64,000 nt of DNA, from NCBI GenBank assembly GCA_028819495.1, contig JAPPLI010000100.1, positions 1 to 64,000 on the forward strand. Reading direction: 5' to 3'. This document shows positions 34,373 to 41,801 of the stretch, in pieces. Each line of letters starts with the position of its first letter. Positions within the stretch are counted from its first letter, which is position 1. A program made the translations under genes and the position numbers. Under the pieces are notes generated by a model, which saw nothing but the letters and a program-made list of their open reading frames with translations, searched no databases and was not told where the DNA came from. The stretch comes from Gammaproteobacteria bacterium. Lineage in GTDB: Bacteria > Pseudomonadota > Gammaproteobacteria > Eutrophobiales > Eutrophobiaceae.

Positions 34373-34864
34373 ATGCCAAAGACCAGCCAGCTTCAAATCC
34401 GAATTGATACCGACCAGAAGGAACGTATCCGACAACGCGCGCAGAATGCGGGAATGGATGTATCGAAATGGGTGTTGAGCCAGCTCCTGCCTCCTGCCGG
34501 GGAACGTTTTCAAACGCTTTGCAAAGAACTCGCAGAAAAGCCTTCGCTACGAGCCTACACTCTTGCGGAGTTACATGATTTCTTCAAGCGCCTTGAACCA
34601 CAGGAATTTTCCAGGGCGCTGCAATATCCCCCTGCTGCTCAACTCGCCCCCTTTGAAGCAAACTACCTGGCGGCGATGATTGAGTATGCCGCTGCCGCAA
34701 GAAATGTGCCCGTCCCCCAGTGGGTGATAAATATAGAACGGCTTGAGACACCCTGGTTTGCTTCATCCCTGCAAGGCCTGCGGTTGTACCTGCTGACACA
34801 TTCCCCGCCTGCTTTCCGCCGGCGCAACCTGTTTATCGACAGCAGTGTCGGGGAGCGGATTTAA
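34373..34864 (+). CDS. RHH-like partner of a nucleotidyltransferase
   Basis: A 163-residue protein from ATG 34373 (an earlier TTG is unlikely). The opening QLQIRIDTDQKERIRQRAQN and MDVSKWVLSQLLP fit a ribbon-helix-helix DNA-binding unit. The remaining ~110 residues (AYTLAELHDFFKRLEP, EANYLAAMIEYAAAARNVP) are not a family I can name. Its TAA overlaps the ATG of the nucleotidyltransferase gene by one base, giving the tight antitoxin-toxin-like order. Antitoxin and autorepressor roles are inferred. Confidence 0.7.
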   Translation: MPKTSQLQIRIDTDQKERIRQRAQNAGMDVSKWVLSQLLPPAGERFQTLCKELAEKPSLRAYTLAELHDFFKRLEPQEFSRALQYPPAAQLAPFEANYLAAMIEYAAAARNVPVPQWVINIERLETPWFASSLQGLRLYLLTHSPPAFRRRNLFIDSSVGERI

Positions 34865-35394
34865 TGGCTTTTCAGAAGGAGGAGATTCGCCGTTTACTGG
34901 AGCGCCTCAATGATGAACTGGCCGATGCCGGTATTACCGGAGAGTTGTACCTGGTGGGTGGCGCCGTTATGTGCCTGGCATTTAATGCGCGTCCATCAAC
35001 CAGGGACCTTGATGGCTTTTTCAAACCGGCGCGTGCCGTCCGTTCGGCAGCAAAACGTATCGCTGCAACCCTGGGCCTGGATGAAAACTGGCTTAACGAT
35101 GCCGTGAAAGGATACCTGGGCAATCAGGGCGACTTTCAGGAATACCTCGATCTTTCAAATCTACGGGTGATGATTGCAGGCCCCGAATACCTGCTGGCCA
35201 TGAAATGCCTGGCCCTGCGTCTTGGTGAAGAATTCCACGATGAGGCCGACGTGCGTTTCCTGCTCCGCTACCTGAATATTACAAATTACCGGAAAGCACT
35301 GGATATCATCTGCCAATATTACCCGTTGGAGCGATTCCCGCAAAAGACGCTGTACGCGTTGGAAGAAATGGTAGATGATCTGGTTCCGGATTAG
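34864..35394 (+). CDS. DUF6036-type nucleotidyltransferase
   Basis: A 176-residue protein with nucleotidyltransferase signatures: YLVGGAVMCLAF with the GG of the strand-helix motif, then RPSTRDLDGFF with the D-x-D metal pair. ALRLGEEFHDEADVRFLL resembles the DUF6036 and AbiEii/MNT regions that follow the core. Nucleotidyltransferases paired with a small DNA-binding protein include toxins such as AbiEii and MenT, which modify tRNA. The one-base overlap with the preceding gene supports one module. A non-toxin role is possible. Confidence 0.75.
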   Translation: MAFQKEEIRRLLERLNDELADAGITGELYLVGGAVMCLAFNARPSTRDLDGFFKPARAVRSAAKRIAATLGLDENWLNDAVKGYLGNQGDFQEYLDLSNLRVMIAGPEYLLAMKCLALRLGEEFHDEADVRFLLRYLNITNYRKALDIICQYYPLERFPQKTLYALEEMVDDLVPD

Positions 35395-35456
35395 CGGGCT
35401 GCCCGGGGTTCCTGAAGAATTTTTTACCTCAAATCAAAACCGGAGGTTAACTGAAG

Positions 35457-35939
35457 ATGCATACCGACAAACAATACACCGACCGGTTCGCCCGGGAAGT
35501 CATCGACCTGCACATCTTTTTTGAAGACTGGTTCGGCGGCTACTGCGAGAACAGCGAGCAGGTTTTTGCGGAACGCCTGCTGGACCGGATGCACGGGGAT
35601 TTCAACATTATCCTGCCCGGAGGCATGATGATTTACGGCGCCCATTTCTGGCCGGAGTTCAGGAAACTGTACGGCAGCAACCCGGATTTTCATATAAGCA
35701 TCCGCGCCGTCCAACAGCAGCCGCTGCCTGGTGAATCGGTATATCTGGTGAACTACCAGGAATGGCAGAGGAATGCCTTGCAATCCACGCCTCAGAACAA
35801 CGGGCGGCTGTCATCGGCCGTCTTTGTTGAAGACAAGGATGCGCCCAACGGTATCAAGTGGTTTCACGTACATGAGACTTGGCTGCCGGATGGTGTTATG
35901 TCGGCAGAGCCGTATGACTGGGAGCATGATACAAAGTAA
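35457..35939 (+). CDS. NTF2/SnoaL-like cytosolic protein
   Basis: A 160-residue protein with no signal sequence. The N-terminus FAREVIDLHIFFEDWFGG and RMHGDFNIILPGG, followed by YLVNYQEWQRNA and a final strand KWFHVHETWL, look like an NTF2-type cone fold of the SnoaL/DUF4440 kind. GGAGG sits upstream of the ATG. A REP2-like hairpin lies right after the stop. Neighbours are two toxin-antitoxin-like modules, so context gives no function. Confidence 0.55.
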   Translation: MHTDKQYTDRFAREVIDLHIFFEDWFGGYCENSEQVFAERLLDRMHGDFNIILPGGMMIYGAHFWPEFRKLYGSNPDFHISIRAVQQQPLPGESVYLVNYQEWQRNALQSTPQNNGRLSSAVFVEDKDAPNGIKWFHVHETWLPDGVMSAEPYDWEHDTK

Positions 35940-35940
35940 A

Positions 35941-35968
35941 TCGGGGACAGGTTAAAACCTGCCCCCGA
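35941..35968. repeat. REP2-like hairpin after the NTF2 gene
   Basis: Arms TCGGGGACAGGTT and AACCTGCCCCCGA with one mismatch, two bases after the stop codon. It is a relative of the REP2 palindrome. No T-tract follows, so terminator function is only possible, not shown. Confidence 0.7.
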
Positions 35969-36017
35969 CCATATTCTTCCGACTGAAATCTGTCCACTTC
36001 AGCACGACATTGTCAAT

Positions 36018-36245
36018 TCAGGCGCGTAGTAGTTTTCCAACCGGGTCCGCTTTTGCAGTTTCTGAAATTGCCTCTTGAGCCCAAGGAGCGAATTCTTGGT
36101 AGGGAGGCAAAATAATCCATCCGTAATCATCGTCGCCAACCGCAGTAAATTGCCCGGCTGCGACACACAGCGCCGTCAATGCACAAACAAGGGCCGCCCT
36201 GTCATCATGATTCGTTATTTCACAAGGATTTATTTTCCACCTGTG
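36018..36245 (-). pseudogene. 75-residue open frame without a start codon
   Basis: The frame is open from just after a TAG (36248-36246) to a TGA (36020-36018) and reads like a real protein, with ALVCALTALCVAAGQFTAVG and DDDYGWIILPPYQEFAPW. No ATG or GTG precedes this part; the likely N-terminus reads ITNHDDRAAL, with ATA where a start could once have been. It overlaps the end of the antitoxin gene in another frame. The probable reading is a decayed gene or an unusual start. The family is unknown. Confidence 0.45.
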
Positions 36246-36484
36246 CTACGGGTTTTGCCGGAGCAGCGGCGTAAACTATTTATATCGGCGCCCGTTCGAC
36301 GTGCACTGACAATTTCAGGCAAGACCTCGGGTTGTTCCACCCAAAGGGAATACTCATGCAAAGTCAGGCCAAGGAAATCGTGGATGGTTTTGTCGCTATC
36401 ACACTCGTGCCAGCGCGCTACATAGGCATCTATATCGCTAAATCGAGCCGCGCCGGAAAGGCACTTTTGCATGAAATCAGACAC
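36230..36484 (-). CDS. Putative antitoxin of the colicin-E3-like toxin
   Basis: An 84-residue acidic protein. It starts at a GTG (36484) with GGGAG 8 bp upstream, and its start overlaps the toxin stop (GTGTCTGA). It shows SDFMQKCLSGAARFSDIDAY and FLGLTLHEYSLWVEQP, a short helical pattern I have seen in many uncharacterised toxin-partner proteins. It does not resemble the colicin immunity protein Im3. The order toxin then antitoxin is the reverse of parDE. Function is inferred from the overlap and the partner. Confidence 0.65.
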   Translation of the reverse strand: MSDFMQKCLSGAARFSDIDAYVARWHECDSDKTIHDFLGLTLHEYSLWVEQPEVLPEIVSARRTGADINSLRRCSGKTRSTGGK

Positions 36485-36710
36485 GGATTTTTCTCCCTTT
36501 GACGGCACTTTTCATTAAACGTCCCTCAAGCGGTTCGAGAACGCCCAGATGATGCCCGCGACTATTGAAAACTTCAATTTCGCCATGCAGCGAATCCCAG
36601 GTATATAGCCTTTTTCGGTCATGGGACCGCCACCTCTGCTCTCCGTAGCGAAACCCCAGATATTCTTGTTTCTCAAGGAATGACGAGAGAGATTTAGACT
36701 TCTTTGACAT
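36477..36710 (-). CDS. Free-standing colicin-E3-type ribosome RNase domain
   Basis: A 77-residue protein whose C-terminal half aligns with the nuclease domain of colicin E3. RKRLYTWDSLHGEIEVF matches the colicin segment RKIYEWDSQHGELEGY, so Asp39, His42 and Glu46 occupy the positions of the colicin catalytic Asp510, His513 and Glu517. Arg73 near the end corresponds to Arg545. The known activity is one cut in 16S rRNA at the decoding site. There is no receptor or translocation domain and no signal peptide, so it would act inside its own cell as a toxin-antitoxin toxin. Confidence 0.82.
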   Translation of the reverse strand: MSKKSKSLSSFLEKQEYLGFRYGEQRWRSHDRKRLYTWDSLHGEIEVFNSRGHHLGVLEPLEGRLMKSAVKGRKIRV

Positions 36711-36848
36711 ACATCCGTGTGAAGTAAATATCCTACATCGTGGTCAAGCAATGTATGCATTCACGCGATAAGCGGATAAACCGGTTAAGTTTAAATCTGT
36801 CATACGTCATAGTATCGACAAAAAGCAAGCGTTGCCCTGTTAATAACG

Positions 36849-39104
36849 CTAAAAGCTGTACCTGGCCTCCGCGCCCCAGATTCTCGGTTGGTTGACGTAG
36901 CCAAGCAGGTTGGCGAAGTCGATGCCGCCGATGGGGTTGTGCTCGTTGGTGATGTTACGGGCGAACATGCCGATCTCGAAGTTCCTGACCGTATCCCGGT
37001 AACCCAACCTCAGTCCCCCTTCGAACTGCGTCCCGAAGGTGAATTCAACGCTCTCATAGAGGAAATCACTGGTCTTGCCTTTCAGCTTCCAATCGGTGAA
37101 CAGGTACAGTTCATTGCCGTTCGCCAGGGGATGGGTGTAGTCCAGTTGCAGGTTCGCGGTCCACTTCGGCGCATGCTGGAACGGGTTGCCGTCGATGATT
37201 GCCCTGCCGTTTTCATCCAGCGGGTCACGGCTGGTTGCCAGGGGGCCTGGCGGCAAGGTCAGTTCCTTATCATTGAGTTCCGTCTTGTTATAACCGTAAC
37301 CGCCTGAAAGGATCAGGTTGTCGGTCAGCGCGATATCAACGTCGAACTCAACACCGTAGCCGACACCCTCATCCGCATTCAGCAGGGTCGTCGTATTGGC
37401 GTCGCCGCCTACCGCGACCAGTTGCATGTCGTCAACCTCGTAGTAGAAGCCCGCCACGTTCAGCCTTACCTTGTCGAACAGCGCCTTGTAGCCGATTTCA
37501 TAGGACGTGATGGTCTCCGAGTCCGCGATGGTCGCTACGGGGTCATCTTCCAGGCGGTCCTGTATGGTGGGCGCCCGGAAACCGGTTGCCACCCGGGCAT
37601 AGACCTGTGCATCGTCGCTGACTGCAAACGCGAGCGACACGTCCCAACTGAGTTCATCATCCCCCAGGCTGATTGGATCAAGCACCCCCTCGACGGCGGG
37701 CCTTTCATGCTGGGCATCTTTCTCATCGTCTGTGTAACGCACCCCTGCGGTCAGCGTCAACTGGTCGGATACGTTATAGGAACCCTGTCCGAAGACGGCC
37801 CAGGTCGTGTTCTCGATTTCGGAAATCGACCCTACGACAAATGCCGGCGCGCCGGCGCTCATATTCTGGGAAACACTTAAGAGATCATCCTCAAAGTAGA
37901 ATGCGCCCACCTGGTAATTGAACGGGCCGTCCAGGTTGCTGGCGATGCGTATTTCCTGGGTAATCTGTTCTACCTCCTGATCACCGCCGGTATCCACGTT
38001 AACAACGAAAGGCGAATTGAACGGGCTGAAAGGCGTGCTGGGCGGACCGAACGGACCATGCGGACCCGGCGCCAGACCTCCACAGGTAAACAGACAGCCG
38101 TATCCGCCATCAATGTCCCCGCGTGCAAACCGGTCATAGATGTCCTGATAGGACGTGATCGAGGTAATCGTGTGGTCGCCGACGTCCCAGTCCAGTTTCA
38201 GGGTCACGCCGAAACTCTTTATTTTCGCCGGGTTATTGTTGCCGCCGTCGAAATAGACGGTATTACGGTCGTAATTATCGTTAAGCTTGTTGCTGCCCTT
38301 GTCGAAAATATTGGCGCGGAACAGCGAGGCGGAATTGCCGCCCTGGTCCTGGTGCTGGTACAGGAGCAGGGCACTGAAATCATCAGAGGGGGTCCACAAC
38401 AACTGCACGCGGCCGGCAAAGATATCGAACCCGCCCATGGCATCGTTTTCACCGGTGTAGGCGTTATTGACCCAGTCCGAGCGATGCTGCGTAATGAACG
38501 AGACCCGGCCCATCAAGGTGTTCTCTACCAGGGTGCCGCCGACGGCTCCCTCCACGTTTATCGTCCCCAGGTTGCCGCCGGAAGCCTTGATATAGCCTTC
38601 CGTTTCCTCGGTGGGGCGGCGCGAATCGAACTTGAGGATACCCGCCGTGGTGTTGCGCCCGAACAGGGTGCCCTGGGGGCCGCGAATTACCTCTATATCG
38701 TCGAGATCGAAGATGGGAAATGATTTGAGAGACGCTTTCTCCATCGGCACTTCGTCAAACACGATGGATACCGGTTGCGATGCGGCCGCGGTAAAGTCGG
38801 CATTGCCCAGGCCACGCATGTAGAAACGCGGGGATAACCGCCCGTTGGAACTCTCCACGTGCAGTCCCGGCACCGTGCTGGCCAGTTCCAGCACATCCCC
38901 TCCCCCCGCGAACTTGGATTCAAGCCACTGACCGGACATCCTGGTGATCGAGATCGGCACGTCCTGGATGTTCTGCTCGCGTTTCTGCGCGGTAACCACG
39001 ATCTCCTCCAATACGGTCTGGGCTTGAGACGGTATTGCGAGGGCACACAGCAGGGTGAAAAAACCAAAAATAGAAGAAATTCTTATACTTGTCGAATCGC
39101 CCAT
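36849..39104 (-). CDS. TonB-dependent outer-membrane receptor
   Basis: A 751-residue receptor. The signal is ISSIFGFFTLLCALAIPSQAQ, followed by the TonB box LEEIVVTAQKRE. The plug shows MRGLGNADF and IEVIRGPQGTLFGRNTTAG, and the last strand ends GAEARYSF. AGGAG lies before the ATG. Two hairpin repeats and a nucleoside hydrolase follow upstream on the same strand, but the gap makes a single transcript uncertain. Ligand not predictable from the sequence. Confidence 0.93.
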   Translation of the reverse strand: MGDSTSIRISSIFGFFTLLCALAIPSQAQTVLEEIVVTAQKREQNIQDVPISITRMSGQWLESKFAGGGDVLELASTVPGLHVESSNGRLSPRFYMRGLGNADFTAAASQPVSIVFDEVPMEKASLKSFPIFDLDDIEVIRGPQGTLFGRNTTAGILKFDSRRPTEETEGYIKASGGNLGTINVEGAVGGTLVENTLMGRVSFITQHRSDWVNNAYTGENDAMGGFDIFAGRVQLLWTPSDDFSALLLYQHQDQGGNSASLFRANIFDKGSNKLNDNYDRNTVYFDGGNNNPAKIKSFGVTLKLDWDVGDHTITSITSYQDIYDRFARGDIDGGYGCLFTCGGLAPGPHGPFGPPSTPFSPFNSPFVVNVDTGGDQEVEQITQEIRIASNLDGPFNYQVGAFYFEDDLLSVSQNMSAGAPAFVVGSISEIENTTWAVFGQGSYNVSDQLTLTAGVRYTDDEKDAQHERPAVEGVLDPISLGDDELSWDVSLAFAVSDDAQVYARVATGFRAPTIQDRLEDDPVATIADSETITSYEIGYKALFDKVRLNVAGFYYEVDDMQLVAVGGDANTTTLLNADEGVGYGVEFDVDIALTDNLILSGGYGYNKTELNDKELTLPPGPLATSRDPLDENGRAIIDGNPFQHAPKWTANLQLDYTHPLANGNELYLFTDWKLKGKTSDFLYESVEFTFGTQFEGGLRLGYRDTVRNFEIGMFARNITNEHNPIGGIDFANLLGYVNQPRIWGAEARYSF

Positions 39105-39210
39105 TATTGTTCTCCTGGCAGGGTAATGATGTCTTGATATTATCGCCGTGATTTTACACCACTATTTGCCCGTTGTGAACGTGAAATTATCGGGATCAGG
39201 AACAATTGAT

Positions 39211-39253
39211 GGGGTCGGAGTAAAATTTCTGACGAAATTCTTACTCCGACCCC
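39211..39253. repeat. REP1 palindrome (43-bp subtype)
   Basis: A full copy with a GTAAAATTTCTGACGAAATT core, the long-loop subtype in plus orientation. Its arms read GGGGTCGGAGTAA and TTACTCCGACCCC, so both arms carry the compensatory change CAG to CGG. It pairs with 39283-39324 across a 29-bp spacer. Confidence 0.9.
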
Positions 39254-39282
39254 GAGAATCCCGGGAATCTCGCCAGACGCCA

Positions 39283-39324
39283 GGGGTCAGAGTAAGAAAT
39301 TCGCAGAATTTTTACTCTGACCCC
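39283..39324. repeat. REP1 palindrome (42-bp subtype)
   Basis: A full copy in opposite orientation to the one at 39211-39253, so the two form a REPIN-like inverted doublet. It lies 10 bp before the nucleoside hydrolase stop codon. Confidence 0.9.
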
Positions 39325-39334
39325 ACATATCCGG

Positions 39335-40369
39335 TTATTCGCCGAGCAGGATATCGACCAGTTGATCCTCAAACGCACGGAGGTCCCGCCACCCCGTCGC
39401 GCAATGCACAATCCTGCCGTCACGTTCATCAACCACGGTATAACCGTCATCCGTGACCCTGACCGGCAAATCCTCCATGACCAGGAGAGCCTGTGAGTGC
39501 GCCGCATAAACGGCGACGGTATCAAACAGGACTGTGCTCATTATTGCCGGATCGGTCCCCGGTTTTATGAACGGCGCCAGGGGCAACCAGGTCTTGTAAT
39601 TCTCCACCAGCGCCCTGATCCAGGGGTCTTCACTCCGGTATATTCTCTGGTAGTTTCCGCCTGTGACCTCCACGAAGCCGCATACATCCAGCGGCATTAT
39701 CGTGCAGTCCCAGGGCGCGGCAAATACCTGTTGCAAGGCTTTAGGACCGGATATGACATTCCATTCCGCCGAGGGTGTCGCGCTGCCGCCATAACCCACG
39801 TACAGGGAACCGTGCATACCGATAAACCGCGCATTTCCGGCAATCGACGGGTCCCGCCTCAGCGCTTCGGCAATATTCGGCACCGGACCGATACAGATCA
39901 GCGTGACGGGTTCCGGGGATTGTTTTATCGTATCGATCAATGCCTGAACGCCATCGCGCCGGACTGCCCCCGGGTAGTTTTCCAGCCGGTAATCACCTAT
40001 CCAGCCACTCTGTCTTCCCGGTTGATCTTCCCGGCCCAGGCCCACGCCGATTGGAATATCGGTGCGTCCGGTAAGTTCGAGCAGTTTGGCGAACAAACGG
40101 CAACGGTAGATTGCATTGCCGAAATCACTGACCACCAGTTTCACGTCGAACTGCGGCATGCGCAGCAGCATCAATAATGCCCAGGTATCGTCGATGTCAT
40201 CGCCGATGTCGGAATCGAGTATGACGGGGATCCGGGGTGTCTCGGAGCCGGATAATGACTCGGCGTTATTGGCTGCCGGGGCGGACAGAGGCGGCATGCC
40301 TGCCCAGAGGGTGGACAGTAACGCCAGGGAATTTTGAAGAAATGACCGCTTTGTCAGTTTCCGGGACAT
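39335..40369 (-). CDS. Exported nucleoside hydrolase-family protein
   Basis: A 344-residue protein with the IunH fold. After a signal-like N-terminus (KRSFLQNSLALLSTLWAG...) comes ILDSDIGDDIDDTWAL, the calcium- and ribose-binding aspartate cluster in the version used by one exported branch of the family. ICIGPVPNIAEALRR and an FVEVTGG segment are further family patterns. It would hydrolyse the N-glycosidic bond of nucleosides in the periplasm. The active-site histidine normally present in the nucleoside-selective subgroup was not confirmed. It is flanked by REP1 copies on both sides. Confidence 0.87.
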   Translation of the reverse strand: MSRKLTKRSFLQNSLALLSTLWAGMPPLSAPAANNAESLSGSETPRIPVILDSDIGDDIDDTWALLMLLRMPQFDVKLVVSDFGNAIYRCRLFAKLLELTGRTDIPIGVGLGREDQPGRQSGWIGDYRLENYPGAVRRDGVQALIDTIKQSPEPVTLICIGPVPNIAEALRRDPSIAGNARFIGMHGSLYVGYGGSATPSAEWNVISGPKALQQVFAAPWDCTIMPLDVCGFVEVTGGNYQRIYRSEDPWIRALVENYKTWLPLAPFIKPGTDPAIMSTVLFDTVAVYAAHSQALLVMEDLPVRVTDDGYTVVDERDGRIVHCATGWRDLRAFEDQLVDILLGE

Positions 40370-40400
40370 GTTATTAAATTCTGGATACCTGGGGATGCTT

Positions 40401-40442
40401 GGGGTCAGAGTAAAAATTCTTCGAATTTCTTACTCTGACCCC
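40401..40442. repeat. REP1 palindrome
   Basis: A full 42-bp copy in plus orientation between the nucleoside hydrolase and tsaC. It is preceded by GATACCTGGGG, which also precedes the copy at 41038. Confidence 0.9.
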
Positions 40443-40462
40443 TGAAATAAGTCCTGAATTGC

Positions 40463-41014
40463 TCATGCCCGCAGCACGCGACCGGTAACGGCATCCCTGA
40501 TCACGCTGGGTCTTGGATCTCCGCCGACGTTGCCGGGGACGTAACAGTCCACGTCCTGTCCAAAATAAGCCCTGACGCGCCGCCGGGTCCGGGCCGGACG
40601 GCAACCGGACGGGTTGGCGCTGGTTGAGACAAGGGCGCCGGCTGCGTCACACAATTGTTGAACGACGGGATGCGCCGACACCCGCACGGCCAGGGTATTA
40701 TGCTGCCCCGTGAGCCAGTGCGGCGTAACGCGCCGCGCCGGCGCCAGCCAGGTGACCGGGCCGGGCCATGAACCGGTTATCTCCTCCAACGCCGGAACAC
40801 GGGAAAAATCCACCAGTTCCGATAACTGGTCGATGTTTGAGGCGGCAATGATCAGGCCCTTGCCGGCGGGTCGGCGCTTTAGCCGCAGAATTTCAGCTAC
40901 CGCATCTTCATCCCAGGGGTCGCAACCCAGGCCCATCACCGCCTCGGTGGGATAGGCGATGACGCCGCCATCTTGCAGGACGCCCAGCGCATTATGAATA
41001 TGCCAGCTTTTCAA
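40463..41014 (-). CDS. tsaC: Threonylcarbamoyl-AMP synthase TsaC
   Basis: A 183-residue YrdC-domain enzyme that makes threonylcarbamoyl-AMP from threonine, bicarbonate and ATP for the t6A modification of tRNA position 37. The motifs are YPTEAVMGLGCDPW near the start, LRLKRRPAGKGLIIAA (the KRxxxRP/KG substrate motif) and LVSTSANPSG near residue 140. It lacks the Sua5 C-terminal domain. It is in the purE-topA-dprA block, a common gammaproteobacterial arrangement. Confidence 0.93.
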   Translation of the reverse strand: MKSWHIHNALGVLQDGGVIAYPTEAVMGLGCDPWDEDAVAEILRLKRRPAGKGLIIAASNIDQLSELVDFSRVPALEEITGSWPGPVTWLAPARRVTPHWLTGQHNTLAVRVSAHPVVQQLCDAAGALVSTSANPSGCRPARTRRRVRAYFGQDVDCYVPGNVGGDPRPSVIRDAVTGRVLRA

Positions 41015-41037
41015 TATGGCTTAACAGGAAGATACCT

Positions 41038-41079
41038 GGGGTCAGAGTAAAAATTCTCCGAATTTCTTACTCCGACCCC
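41038..41079. repeat. REP1 palindrome, first of purE-flanking doublet A
   Basis: A full 42-bp copy in plus orientation. With the copy at 41099-41141 it forms a 104-bp inverted doublet that recurs on the other side of purE. Confidence 0.9.
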
Positions 41080-41098
41080 TCCGGCCAAGGAGATAGAT

Positions 41099-41141
41099 GG
41101 GGTCAGAGTAAGAATTTCGTCAGAAATTTTACTCTGACCCC
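41099..41141. repeat. REP1 palindrome, second of purE-flanking doublet A
   Basis: A 43-bp long-loop subtype copy (GAATTTCGTCAGAAATTTTA core), inverted relative to its partner, 19 bp after it and 6 bp from the purE stop. Confidence 0.9.
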
Positions 41142-41147
41142 TGGATT

Positions 41148-41654
41148 TCACAACTGCTCCTGCAGCGCCGCGTCCTTTGCCTGGACCGTGCGGGTCATCT
41201 GCTCGCGTTCTGCGCTAATGGCAGTGGCCAAGTCCGCGTCCTGCAGGGCTAGGATCTGCGCGGCCAGGTAGGCGGCGTTTTTTGCGCCGGCCTTGCCGAT
41301 CGCTACGGTGCCCACGGGGATGCCTCCCGGCATCTGGACGGTCGCCAGCAACGCATCCATGCCGCTCAACGGGCCGGCATCCAGGGGCACGCCGATGACC
41401 GGCCTGGTGGTGGTTGCGGCCACCGCGCCGGCGAGGTGCGCGGCCAGGCCGGCGGCGGCGATAAATACCGCGCAACCCCGCGCCTCCGCGTCCTTGATGT
41501 AAGCCTTGGTTGCCTCGGGGGTGCGGTGCGCGGAGGTGATCTTCACTTCCCTGGCAATGGAAAAGCTGTCCAGTACTTCAACTGTGGAACGCATTACGGG
41601 CAGGTCGGAATCGGAGCCCATTAAAATTGCAACGAACGGTTTGTTTTCGGTCAT
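41148..41654 (-). CDS. purE: N5-carboxyaminoimidazole ribonucleotide mutase PurE
   Basis: A 168-residue class I PurE, which moves the carboxylate of N5-CAIR to C4 in purine synthesis. The motifs are [10 protein letters not shown] (residues 12-21), SAHRTPE and an [15 protein letters not shown] helix, then [11 protein letters not shown], which line the active site. The length matches the bacterial enzyme. purK, usually the neighbour, is absent. The gene is bracketed by two near-identical hairpin doublets. Confidence 0.95.
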   Translation of the reverse strand: MTENKPFVAILMGSDSDLPVMRSTVEVLDSFSIAREVKITSAHRTPEATKAYIKDAEARGCAVFIAAAGLAAHLAGAVAATTTRPVIGVPLDAGPLSGMDALLATVQMPGGIPVGTVAIGKAGAKNAAYLAAQILALQDADLATAISAEREQMTRTVQAKDAALQEQL

Positions 41655-41679
41655 TGTTATCTCTCATATTACGATTTAT

Positions 41680-41721
41680 GGGGTCAGAGTAAAAATTCTT
41701 CGAATTTCTTACTCTGACCCC
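41680..41721. repeat. REP1 palindrome, first of purE-flanking doublet B
   Basis: A full 42-bp copy in plus orientation, same subtype and same position in its doublet as the one at 41038-41079. Confidence 0.9.
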
Positions 41722-41740
41722 TCCAGCCGGGGAGATAGAC

Positions 41741-41783
41741 GGGGTCAGAGTAAGAATTTCGTCAGAAATTTTACTCTGACCCC
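41741..41783. repeat. REP1 palindrome, second of purE-flanking doublet B
   Basis: A 43-bp long-loop subtype. The 19-bp spacer before it differs from that of doublet A at 4 positions (TCCAGCCGGGGAGATAGAC versus TCCGGCCAAGGAGATAGAT). It lies 18 bp before the topA stop. Confidence 0.9.
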
Positions 41784-41801
41784 TGGATTTACCCCTGAAT
41801 T

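Noticed and set aside
39335..40369. Altered nucleoside hydrolase aspartate motif (DSDIGDDIDD) as a sign of lost activity
   Set aside because: This form is common in an exported branch of the family, so it is not unusual.
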